Below, piece after piece: positions 12,111 to 22,498 of a stretch of 64,000 nucleotides of DNA (the stretch's first letter is position 1; each line of letters opens with the position of its first letter). The notes beneath the pieces are model-generated. The model had not been told where the DNA came from and made no database searches. It saw only the letters and a program-made list of their open reading frames with translations. The stretch spans positions 3,844,001 through 3,908,000 of the forward strand of contig CAIIXF020000009.1 in NCBI GenBank assembly GCA_903813345.2, read 5' to 3'. Both the position numbers and the translations under genes were made by a program. The stretch is from Owenia fusiformis. Its lineage: Eukaryota > Annelida > Polychaeta > Sabellida > Oweniidae.

Positions 12111-13648
12111 ATCAGAAAGACTCTAGAAGATGTATCTTATGAAATCCAGAACTCTGAAGATGAAATTGATACTTAATGCTGACTTGTTCCCCCCACCCCT
12201 CCGAATTCTGTTACTACCCCCATCCCATACAATAACTATATACAGTATATTGAGATAACTAAGAAGACCCAGAAAATACTCTATGAAGAAGTCCAAAAGA
12301 AAGAATTTATTCCTAAGGCTGATTAACTCTGCCCCCTCCCAATTCTGTTACTAACCTCACCCCTCCTCATGCAATAACCATTGCACTGAGTTGTACATTA
12401 TTTACCAGAAAATATAAAGTATAATCAAAGAAGTCCAATGTAAATGTATCTCAAGTCATGTTTAACTCTGTTTTTATAGAGAATAGCAATCATCTACTCT
12501 AGTATGGGGGCGACACCCACTTTTGATTACTTGTGTAATTGTATGTTCTTTGACACTGACCAATCATGTAAGTTGTAATATCCCATATACTGAGATGAAT
12601 ATGAAGAAGACCCATGCAGAAGATGTACCCCATGAAATCCAGATATATGTAGATGAGATTTATACTTAAGGCTGATTAGCTCTGCCTCCTCCCAATTCTT
12701 TTAATAGCCCCCCCCCCCCTTTGTACCCCCCCCCCCCATGCAATAACTATGACACTTAGATGTACATTATTTACCAGAAATGCTTGATATAAAATATAAT
12801 CAAATAAGTCTAGTGTAAATGTATCTCAAAAGTCAAGTTAAACTCTATTTTTATAGAGTATAGCAATCATTTACTATTATGGGGGCGACGCCCACTTTTG
12901 ATCACTAATGTAGTAGTATGGTCTTTGACACTTACCAATTATATAAATTGCAATATCCTTTATGCTTAAACAAATGCTTGAACTTCCCTGGCCATTTTGG
13001 GTGTGCTAAAATATTCTTATATCTGTTGATTTGAAAAATAATCCTCATTCTATATTATGTACCTGTACAGGTTTGGCCAAAATTAAGGATTTTTCAATGA
13101 AAATTGTGGTTTCCATGGCAACCATGAGTGACAGGTGATTGAACCTTAACATACTACCTCAGCATGATCCAATCTACTCCCCATAAAATTATTATGATGA
13201 TTGAAGACCATCTGAAGGATTTATTCAATGATGATAAAGTACCCCCTGTAATTTTCCATTTTAGGGTCGAAAACGCCAATTTGACAACTTTCGCCCCGGA
13301 TACGGCGCGTCAGACAAACATTTTCTGAAGTAGCACATAAAAATACATAAGAAACAAGTAATTTTAATTTGTTCACGAACTAATACATTTTTGGGTGCTA
13401 GCTTACTACCTATCTGTATATGAAAGTGTTATCTGTAAAAGATCACACCATACACCATAGTCGCACATGGTTGGACAATTGTTAAGGTGATATTATAATG
13501 CATTGAGCACGTAGGCACATCTAAAAATACATAAATCTTCGTTTTACAATAGATCTCCATACCCCTTTCTCTCTATATTATTCAGGTAACTCCACTCTGA
13601 GTAATAGAGAGAGGGGGTACAACATCTTTAAGCAACAATCATACTCTG

Positions 13649-14603
13649 ATTGTGATCTCCCCAGCATTAAAGCAAGTGGGTGCAGCACCCACCTGAAATT
13701 TTAAAACTAGATAATGGCAACTCCGCAGAGTAGCAAATCCCAACGAACAAAATATCAATTACCGAATTCCAATCAATTATACTCATTTCTTTGGTTAAAA
13801 TTGAAAAATTTAGATTTTAGAATTGCGAATTCCTGCAAAGCAACCATTTGGAATTTTCTGAGGTACAAATCTGAAAAATAATACAGTATTGTGATCTACT
13901 CCAAAATTCCTTCAATTTGAGTATTATATAGCCAGTAACGTTGAAGGGATCAAAATGTTATTGCGAAATCGTACATTAGACGGCCATTTTGAATTTTACG
14001 AGGCTTGAATCAGAAAAACGATATAATATTTGCAATTTACTCTTAATTGCCTTTCATTTGAGTATAAAATAGCTATACTTCAGAAAGATCTAAAAATTAG
14101 TGAAAATTTCTGTTTTCCTGACCCCCCATACACGGCCCCTGGGGGTCAGGATGAAAAACACGGAATATATGTGAAATAGATAGATGTTGCGAATATACTA
14201 CCAAAATTTCAAACAATAATATTAATTACTTTGGTTTAGAATGAAAAATTTATGATTTTTACGAAAAAGTCCCGTCATTTTTAAAGCGGCGGCCATCTTG
14301 AAAAAATCTTTTTTGCGTAAAATTATTCATCAATATACATCTTTCCACCAAATATGAAGAAAATCCGTCAACTAATATTTGAGTGATCTTCCGGACGGAC
14401 GGATGGAGGGCTTCACTATATCCCTACCGAACTTCGTTCGTTGGGATAAATAGGCTTGCAGTGCACCCACCTGAAAATCCATTTGCACCCACTTGAAAAT
14501 GAGTAAAATCATGAAAAATGGGCTAATTTCGACCAATTTTGGTTTTAATTGTTGAAATGAGAATTTTGCACCCACTTGAGAAAATATCTTGTGGAGATCA
14601 CAG
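13649..14603. mobile_element. relative of the CAGTGATC element, interrupted, abutting the zinc-finger gene
   Basis: The ends read TGTGATCTCC near 13651 and GGAGATCACA at about 14593-14602, with the same 'gcacccacctgaaa' and 'gcacccacttgaaa' phrases as the 206-bp copy but on the opposite strand. The middle (about 13700-14430) is unrelated sequence, probably a further insertion; it ends with 'gaacttcgttcgttggga'. The element ends about 33 bp beyond the zinc-finger stop codon, so that gene's 3' untranslated region probably passes into it. Confidence 0.55.
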
Positions 14604-14635
14604 AATCAATATTTAATATTTCATCAATTATAACA

Positions 14636-17600
14636 CTACAGTTTATGATGCACAATGAAATGTGAAACATATTCTTCACAGCCTTTGAACCTAAAGTTAC
14701 AGACTGAACAAAGGAAATCGCTACTGAGGTCATGCAGGCCTCTGTGTGTTACATAACTTTTAGAATCTGTGAAGACCATGCTACAAGCATCACAACGGAA
14801 GATTTCCTTTCTCTGTTTCAAAATATGAAGAATGCTCTCTGCATTGATTTTACCATCTTTCAAAAAACTTGAGACAATTTCTGAGTATTTTATATGTTCA
14901 CCCTGTGTTGAATGCTTCACATGTTTTCCATTTTGAGGATGTTTCCCATTTTGAGGATGTTTCCCATTTTTAGATTGATTCACATTTTGAGATTGTTTCA
15001 CATTTTGAGAACTTTCTGTGTTCCCTGAGTCTCTCAACTTATTATGCATATTATTTGGCAAGCGTTTTGCCTCACACGATGTATTTGAGCCATGGGCCAT
15101 AGTCTCAGCTGACCCTTTTGAAGTAGTTGAACGATAAAATGCATCTAATTGTTTTGTGACAATATCATGAGATGAATCGTGATAAGATTCGTTATTGTCA
15201 ATGCTGTGCTCGCCGAAAATATGTTTCTCCATGTGAACTTGTAGAATTTCTTCACTGCTGAATTGCCACCCACATTCTGAACAAACATGTGTTAAACAGT
15301 CCGGATGTGTTTGTTTATGAGCTCGAAAAATCACCAAATCATTAAAATCTCGGCCACAAATATGACAATGGAAAAGCTTGGGGTCCTTTGAATTTGAATT
15401 TTTGACTTTAGGTTGTGTCACCTTTTGTCTTGGCTTTGGAGATATATGTTTTGGGGTAATATATTTTTGGGCATTTCTTGAAGTGGGTTCCAGGGTTTTG
15501 TCAGAGCCATCAATGCTAAATTTAGGGGTGGAGTGTTTTATAAATGAAAGTGGTACAGCAGGGGTATCAGACAATATAGAGGTTTTAGGTGGGTGTGGGA
15601 TAATAGGAGATATAATACTAGAGTTTGGTGTTTCTTTGCGCACACGTACAACAACTATATTACTATCTCTTCCACTAAGTTCTTCATGTTTTGCCCTTTC
15701 CACATAGCTTCCACTTCTTTTATGGTCTAGTGGATGAACAGTTTCATTTACTTTGCCAGATGAAGACTCGAGTAATACCAGTGTGTCATCAAAGTCAATC
15801 TCACTATTGACATCATCAGCACCTTCTGAGCCTACATCATCAACCTCAATGCTTTCTTCATGGTTTGTGTCAATTGTATCTTCAACATTTGGTTCACCAA
15901 AATGACTTGTAAAATTTTTCATCTTTTGGTCACTAACAGTGTGGTCCTCCGATGTGTAATTCCTAGTGCCAATCTTGATTCCAAAACCATTATCATCTTT
16001 AAGTATATGCCTGCCATTGTAAAAGTCTACATCATCCTCATCAATTACACCGACATTTTCATTTTTCTGTAATTTTGGATAATCAACTTCACTTTCCTTA
16101 TCACATGTGATGTAATATTTTGGAGTACCCTGTAGTATTGGGTCTCCCTGATATGTTGTATCTGATGTTTCAGAAACTTGGTAACTAGGGAGAGTAACAC
16201 TACTTGTATTGTCCGTAATACAGTCATTATCTAAAATGCAATCAGCCTCATCACCATGGTTATCATCTCCTTTGTTGTTGGTGTTGCCCTCTTTAAGGTA
16301 AGCAGCTTCATTGTCATGTAAATCATGAAAGGAAATAGGTGGAGGGGTTTGGTTTGATTTTTTGTCTTCCAAACTGTTTATGAATAAAGTTGAAGGGATA
16401 GTTTCAGTTTTTTGGAGTTCCAAATTAGGACTTGGCAAATGTAAGGGTGGAGTGGATTTGCACTCATGGAGTTCAAACACTGACACTACAGGTGGCGGTG
16501 GGGTCATAGCATCATCCTGCATATTTTCAATTTTCGTTCTATTTTGTACTCTTGAAGTTTGGCCACTATGATTCTCAAATTCTTTCAGTAAATCATCAGA
16601 TATGTTCAACATTTCTCCAGAATTATTGAGTATTTCATCAGTTATATTGAGTATATCTGTGTCTGTCATGATGGCAGATTGAGCCTTGGTAGTTTCTGCT
16701 TCAAATAGTTCACTCTGTTTAGTACTAATTTCAGAGATTTCATCAGTAGAGGAGTCAAGCCCTGGTTGGCTAACAGTACTTGCATCAAGTTCATCAGGCA
16801 TTGTTTTGGTGTTTTCTTCAATATGGTAAGCATCAATGTTGGAAACATTGCTGTTCTTAAGAGCATCTCCATTTTTCAGATCATTATTTGCATCAATTAA
16901 GACACTGTCATTGGGATCACTGTCATATTGTTCTTGATCAGGTTCTGTCTCCATGGCCATAGATTTAACCTGATGGTTCAAATCAAGGGCTTCACTGAAT
17001 GTACATTCCGGGTGAGCTGTACTCACATGATTCTTAAACTGTCCCCACATACGACAATAAACGCCACATTTGTTGCATTTATATGGCATCACACGCAGAT
17101 GCAGCCTTGTGTGTTTGTTACAAGATATCATATCTCTGAAGACCCTATTACAGATATGACATTTATGTCCTTTAGAGCTGGGAGTTTTTTCTACTTTAAC
17201 ATTCTTGTTTTTTCTCTCAGCTTCTACTTGACTTGGATTTCCAATTTGATTGATAGATTTTGGGGATTTTATACTATTTGTACGATTTAAAGGAGAACTT
17301 CCTCGGCTTATTTTCAAAGTTTGAGTTTTTGTGTTCTTGTGTTGCTTTTTAGACATCACCGATTTTTTGATCATGTTCATCTTTTTTAAATGCAAGCGCA
17401 CATGCATTTGATAAGTATCATTGTTATCAAACTGTTCATTACAGAACTTACAAATGGTAGTCACTGTTTTCACATTGTCCTTTGATGTTACACACAATGG
17501 TTTTCCATTGTGAATAAGTTCATGCTTTAGAAGTAACGAATTCTGACTAAAACTCCTGCTACATAACTTACAAGAATATTTTAGATTTTGTTTATTTTCT

Positions 17601-17710
17601 TTCGTTTGATGACTTTTGGTGTCGATTCGTTTTACTTTTTCTGGACTTTTGAGCTTTTGCTTTACTAGCACAGTAGCAGTCTCTTTGTCAAATGTTCTTT
17701 TCGATTCCAT
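14636..17710 (-). CDS. C2H2 zinc-finger protein, 8 fingers, single coding exon
   Basis: An uninterrupted 1024-residue reading frame with an ATG at 17710 in good context (ttcacaATGG) and a TAG stop at 14636-14638. Eight C2H2 fingers are visible: about residues 45-67, 85-107, 182-204 and 210-233 near the N-terminus, 777-799 and 804-827, and 971-993 and 999-1022 at the very C-terminus. The finger pairs are separated by long acidic, serine/threonine-rich, presumably disordered stretches (240-770). Linkers between fingers are not the canonical TGEKP, so this is not a tandem poly-zinc-finger type. A short imperfect repeat of NGKHPQ units lies near residues 910-925. It is likely a nuclear DNA- or RNA-binding regulator; the target is unknown and I recognise no orthologue. 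The frame being open over 3 kb amid stop-rich DNA makes coding certain; an upstream noncoding exon is possible. Confidence 0.93.
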   Translation of the reverse strand: MESKRTFDKETATVLVKQKLKSPEKVKRIDTKSHQTKENKQNLKYSCKLCSRSFSQNSLLLKHELIHNGKPLCVTSKDNVKTVTTICKFCNEQFDNNDTYQMHVRLHLKKMNMIKKSVMSKKQHKNTKTQTLKISRGSSPLNRTNSIKSPKSINQIGNPSQVEAERKNKNVKVEKTPSSKGHKCHICNRVFRDMISCNKHTRLHLRVMPYKCNKCGVYCRMWGQFKNHVSTAHPECTFSEALDLNHQVKSMAMETEPDQEQYDSDPNDSVLIDANNDLKNGDALKNSNVSNIDAYHIEENTKTMPDELDASTVSQPGLDSSTDEISEISTKQSELFEAETTKAQSAIMTDTDILNITDEILNNSGEMLNISDDLLKEFENHSGQTSRVQNRTKIENMQDDAMTPPPPVVSVFELHECKSTPPLHLPSPNLELQKTETIPSTLFINSLEDKKSNQTPPPISFHDLHDNEAAYLKEGNTNNKGDDNHGDEADCILDNDCITDNTSSVTLPSYQVSETSDTTYQGDPILQGTPKYYITCDKESEVDYPKLQKNENVGVIDEDDVDFYNGRHILKDDNGFGIKIGTRNYTSEDHTVSDQKMKNFTSHFGEPNVEDTIDTNHEESIEVDDVGSEGADDVNSEIDFDDTLVLLESSSGKVNETVHPLDHKRSGSYVERAKHEELSGRDSNIVVVRVRKETPNSSIISPIIPHPPKTSILSDTPAVPLSFIKHSTPKFSIDGSDKTLEPTSRNAQKYITPKHISPKPRQKVTQPKVKNSNSKDPKLFHCHICGRDFNDLVIFRAHKQTHPDCLTHVCSECGWQFSSEEILQVHMEKHIFGEHSIDNNESYHDSSHDIVTKQLDAFYRSTTSKGSAETMAHGSNTSCEAKRLPNNMHNKLRDSGNTESSQNVKQSQNVNQSKNGKHPQNGKHPQNGKHVKHSTQGEHIKYSEIVSSFLKDGKINAESILHILKQRKEIFRCDACSMVFTDSKSYVTHRGLHDLSSDFLCSVCNFRFKGCEEYVSHFIVHHKL

Positions 17711-18972
17711 TGTGAATTTATGGTTGATCCATTCTTTATTCTCCTTTTAGATTTGTTTAGTGCGTCACATTGGCCTTACAGCAAGCATTTCTCCAAAAGC
17801 CCTTGACATGGACACTGCAAAACATACGTATATCAGTTATGTCAATTAAGGATGCGGTAAAGTTGATCAAAAGTACAAAAAAATGGCAGTCATATTTTTA
17901 ATAAATAGATGCTCGGATGTTAGCATTTTATTTAGCCCTCGTTAAATGAACGAACAAACATTCCATTTTCACACATATTCGGTAATATACACGTATCATA
18001 ACTTCTGGAAATGACAAGGCAGTCGGAAAATTTTTGGGAATTTTTCAGTTCGTTTACATTTCTTGTATAACTGTACTTATTGTTGATCAGATAGAAAGAT
18101 AAGCTGATGTAGTTACACTGGAGTTTGTTTACTACCATTTGGAAGGCACATGAGGGTCCCATTCATCAGGTAACACTTATATGTCGAAGTTAAGTACTTG
18201 CTTTTTTCAAGGTGTCCTCTGCCGAAGGCAGCGCAAAGTAGGAGCGTAGCGGCTACTTTGCGAGAGACCTTGAACCATTGATCACATTTGCTCCTGTAAT
18301 TATTCACTTCTTCACCTCTTTAAACCCTGACTTAAATCAGTTGATCAAATTTTCGGACATAGACCTCAAATTCAAACATTAATATTTTTTACAAAAAATA
18401 CTGACTCATTATTATATTTTTAAAAGTCTTTCAAATGAAGTGAAATGACTGAATGAAGCCTAAATCAGCTAAAATTATGCAATGTCGTAAAATGGCGTGA
18501 CTGGAATATGATGCAATCACCCGTTACGTGAGACACGCATTGCCACATCAACAACTAAACAAACAATAATAGATGATTGGTTTAATGCTTAAATGTTTAA
18601 AGATTCTTTGCATCACTTGTGACGTCATAAACATGTTACCCAACCAACAACTAAACAAATAAGCATATAGGTTCGTTCAGTGCCATGCGGATGAAATTCC
18701 ATGAAATGAGGACCAAGTGATTTAACAGTTGAAGAACGGTTATGTCTGCCATTTGTGACAACTGTATCTGACTTTACCGTAGTCAGGCTATACCGATGTG
18801 TAATTATTTCCATGATTAGCAAATATGCTTTCCTAGATCTTACATTAATACAGAAATTTATTGAATAAAGTTCAGTCATAAACAGGGATAATCAACAGAT
18901 GCAAGACAGGGTCAGGCAACTTTTTGACTTGGAGACCTCGACTCGAGGAGTTTGCTGCATTTTCCACAATGC
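17711..18972. other. spacer 5' of the zinc-finger gene with one strong hairpin
   Basis: No gene is supportable. A perfect 10-bp stem with an 11-nt loop sits at 18232-18262 (CGCAAAGTAG ... CTACTTTGCG), extended outward by an imperfect pairing of 'caaggt' with 'accttg'. The rest is AT-rich; the first few hundred bases should hold the zinc-finger gene's promoter. Confidence 0.45.
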
Positions 18973-20166
18973 TATCTATTGCAAGACTTATGCCTGGCAC
19001 AACTGTCACCATGTTATTTTAGTGTTTTTCAGTTTCGCAAGGATCCTGCCATGACCGTGGTAGCGTTATTGTGAAAGCCTGGTATAACTGTGACAATGTT
19101 ATACCATATTGCAAGGCCTGTCATGACCATGGTAATGTTAAAGCCTGATATGACCGTGACAATGTTTACGCTCTTAAATGAGATTAGAATTATAGTTTGT
19201 GGAAATGAATTATGAGTTAGTATTAGAAGTCTAGATTTACAAAAGGTGGATTAACGATGAAATTTTTCATTACAATACTCTCATGCTACTAAATATAATT
19301 TAATATAACTATTGTCACGGTCATTCTGTGCTTTAACATTACCACAGTCATGACAGGCCTTGCAACCATTGTTGCCGTCATATCAGGCTTTAGCATTACG
19401 ACGGATATGTCAGGCCTTGCAACCACTGTCACAGTCATGTCAGGCTTAAAATAACATTACCAAGGTCATGACAGGCCTTGCAATAATGTATAGCATTGTA
19501 GTGTTGTCGCGATGTGCCATAATCGTACATCGATGCATCGGCAATTTTCAGTAGTAAACATCGATGCACATCGCGATGGACATCGAGAAAAAGTCCGGGA
19601 AAAGTGCGCTGAAATACCGAACGCTAATGCACTAAAATACCGAACAGAACAAATTAATAAGAGTACGTTGGTTCATCCGGAAACTTCTAGTAACGGTGAA
19701 ATGAAAGTAAAGTAATTTTTTCTAGATTAATGGTTTATTTCGACTTGCTAAAACAGTTTTAAAGCGAAAGAATATCAGAAAACATTGGAAAATGAAATAA
19801 GACATGAGAAAGGTAAGCGATTTGCGTGAAAATAAGATAAGAAAGGGTGATTTTTAGCAAATTAATTTTTTTTTAAAACATCGATGTTTTGTTTCAGACA
19901 TCGATGCATCGCCAGAATCAGCTTTGGCGATGTATATCGCGATGTATCGATTAATCGCGACAACACTATAGCATTGTCACGGTTATCAGGCTTCAACATT
20001 ACCAAGGTCATGACAGGCCTTGCAATATAATATAATATAGCACTGTCACGGTTATATCAGGCTTTCATGATAACACTACCACGGTCATGGCAGGATCCTT
20101 GCAAAACTTAAAAACATTTCATAACATGGTGACGGTTGTGCCAGGCATAAGTCTTGCAACAGATAA
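18973..20166. mobile_element. long inverted-repeat element with internal short tandem units, host of a nested hAT-like insertion
   Basis: Arms of about 200 bp pair 18973-19170 with 19970-20166; the outer phrase is 'ttgcaagacttatgcctgg' and its complement. The arms and the sequence at about 19315-19490 are built from diverged units of about 55-65 bp with the phrase 'gtcatgacaggccttgcaa' and variants of 'accatggtaatgtta'. The structure is interrupted by the element at 19499-19968. No coding sequence is present. Confidence 0.75.
19499..19968. mobile_element. 470-bp hAT-like nonautonomous element with exact 8-bp target duplication
   Basis: The terminal inverted repeats match over 15 bp, TAGTGTTGTCGCGAT at the left end and its complement at the right. 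The element is flanked by TAGCATTG on both sides (19491-19498 and 19969-19976). Eight-base duplications are characteristic of hAT transposition. Subterminal 'catcgatg' motifs recur at both ends, as expected for transposase binding sites. No transposase is present; the 67-codon frame inside has no recognised domain. Confidence 0.88.
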
Positions 20167-20310
20167 GGTCTCGTATTTTCTTGTTTTAACATGAAACCAG
20201 GAGTACAGATCATAGTCAGCACCATCTATCTAATATCTAACATAATATGTCCAGTTTATTAACTGAATAATGAAGATTGATGGTGCTCACTGTGGTCCAG
20301 GACTGTGGTA

Positions 20311-20674
20311 CAGGTCTAGAGTCCATTTCACTGTTTAATTGCATCAGTAAAAACTAAAAAATGAGAAATCAAAATATCATTATGCAATAATATATGGAAA
20401 AATATATTCCTATTGTACATGAATGACATTTGTATATCTTTGATTGCTTCTAGTTTGGCTTATAAAGTGTGTGGCCTCTTATATTTGGATGCTTCTCTGC
20501 CATGTTATTTCCAATAAGATTAACATGGCTGAAATTCTAAAAACTAAAATTCTGAAATATACAAATGTCATTCATGTACATTATGAATATACTTTTCCAT
20601 GTATTATTGCACAATGGTCTCCCAATTTCTTATTTTTGGGCTTCTACGCAATGAAACAGTGAAATGGACTCTGT
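20311..20674. mobile_element. palindromic MITE, copy 1
   Basis: Near-complete inverted repeat: 'gagtccatttcactgttt', then 'tgcaataatatatgg', then 'gtacatgaatgacatttg' on the left are mirrored on the right. Arms are about 140 bp with a short centre containing 'cttatatttggatgcttctc'. A relative lies at 56057-56343, sharing the centre (tcttatatcttgatgcttct) and the inner-arm phrase 'atatacaaatg.cattc'. It is nonautonomous. Confidence 0.7.
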
Positions 20675-21758
20675 AAAAATAAATAAAAAAGTAGGTTATC
20701 TTCGTTCTACAATGTTTACTTACATATTTTTATAAAACTTGATCGATAGTTGCTTTATATCCCGTGACGTTTTGAAATCAATAAACTGTGAACAGATGTA
20801 TTGCGATATGTTTATATAATTCAAATTGTTGCAAAAAATCTGATCAAAACACAAATTTGTGGCTGACATTTATAATTAATAGACACGGACTGACTAGCCT
20901 AGAGTTTCTTATTTTCTGACTTGTCGTCTGTAATAAAGCGTATATATTTACTATTCTTTTGCATAGTAGCGTTCATTTAAATAAATAAAAAGGAATTCTA
21001 GAAATAAAATGTTACTTTAAACTGGCCCATAATTTGAATTTTTGAATATAATATTCTGGCACACTGGCAGTTCCCCGTGCCAATAATTTTACAACTCAAA
21101 CATGTACATTTACCTGATTTGCTTAATGTTTCTCTTGTTATGTCTTTTAATTTATCGTTTACATATATCTGTATCTTCTTGTCGATCAACTCTTCAATTC
21201 CACTTATTTATGATGTTATTCATGTTTTTATGCGATAAATTTTACAACTTCAAATGTTTTTAATTTCTTATCACGCCATGACGTTTTATAAGCTTTCAGG
21301 TCATTGGTCAATAGTTTCGCAGCAGGTTATTGTAACATGAGTGTTGATTGGATGAATTTTGTGGCGGCTATTTTGAAGTCGCCTCTCACTGTTGCGATAA
21401 TTCTGGGGCTTGTCTTTGCGTTCTCTGACTAGACAAGGTATTTTTCTTTCTTGCATATTTTTTCTATAACTTTCATTTATAAACCTCAATTAGAACATCA
21501 TTATTATCAACGTTTTATATCTTTAATAAAAGTAAATAGCTATGATGACATTTAAATCTCTCTTTTGTTGCAAATGTTTTGCGTGACTCATGTCTCCTAT
21601 TCTTTGTATTAGTCCACGGGACCAGGGCAGCTGCTTCTATTCTATGACATGCAATGTCTTACATTCCCAATTCCCCATTTTAGAATGAGTATATTGTAGG
21701 CCTATTAGCTTTCTTTACTCAATCTTGCGAGCTCATTCCATTATTCCAGTTTTTAGAA

Positions 21759-22098
21759 CGGGCATAGCTTGCTTCGCCCGAGTCTACATGGCGTGCCTTG
21801 CAATGCCTATCCATATTACCCCTTTCTCTCTATTAACTTCCACATTCCCATTAGACTTTCCGCACTGTTCCCGGGACCGTTCATTTTTCATAACCATTAC
21901 TAATTATAATTTCCCCAATAAATAAATATTACTTCCTCAACCTCCAACCCATTCCATTCACCATTAGGTGTTAATTGCTTGCATCACCTCATTTCATGTG
22001 TGGATGTTTGCATGCATCATCCAGTATAATATAATATATTTGAGTGTTAGCTTGCTTCACTCTTCTTCTCAGTCATTGAACGTAAGCGTGCTTCGTTC
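21759..22098. other. cluster of small hairpins with similar loops and different stems
   Basis: Stem-loops with 5- to 6-bp perfect stems and 11- to 14-nt loops: CGGGC/GCCCG at 21759-21780 (loop atagcttgcttc), AGGTG/CACCT at 21966-21989 (ttaattgcttgcat), TGGATG/CATCCA at 22001-22023 (tttgcatgcat), GAGTG/CACTC at 22042-22062 (ttagcttgctt), GAACG/CGTTC at 22078-22098 (taagcgtgctt). Stems differ in sequence yet each pairs perfectly, while most loops share a gct-tgctt theme. Whether this is a decayed repeat or a conserved RNA or protein site cannot be told here. Confidence 0.4.
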
Positions 22099-22498
22099 TT
22101 TGATTTAGCTAAGTTTCACACGTCGCCGAGCCACTGATCATGGCTAATTCACATAACCAATTTATCATTAATCGCGATCTTAGTCCATGATTTTTACTTA
22201 ATATTTCAATCAAATATAATCAATTTTAATCAATCATTTATTCCGGGTTGTGACTCGTTTATCAGTAATTGTCATTGGTGACCACACAAGGGCCCGTGCA
22301 CTCACCCATGTTAGGCTTAATGGCAACTATTACTTATACTTGATTTACAACTGGATAATAATAAACACAACTAATCATTACATGTTGTAACCAATTAAAT
22401 TCTCATCAATCGCAATCATTGATACACACTACCTCTACTACAATTTAGACGTCTCCACACACTACCTTCACTCACTACCTTCCAACAATCATATTTCT

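Larger units (their letters stand above)
7842..13411. mobile_element. large fold-back element with long inverted arms containing G-rich tandem units
   Basis: The sequence from 7842 (aggtagtaagctagcaccc) reappears as its reverse complement ending at 13411. The left arm is 7842-8107 plus 9075 to about 9400; the matching right arm is about 12850-13411. The left arm is split by a TTAA-flanked insertion. Inward, each arm carries diverged tandem units of roughly 350 bp, each with the phrases 'catttctggtaaataatgta', 'cagaattgggaggggg' and a poly-G run; left units start near 9290, 9650 and 10145, and mirrored right units lie at about 12310-12960. The unpaired centre (about 10480-12170) holds a possible coding relic. 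The architecture resembles Foldback/Galileo-type elements, but no transposase is recognisable and no target duplication was found at the ends, so the family is not assigned. Confidence 0.75.
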
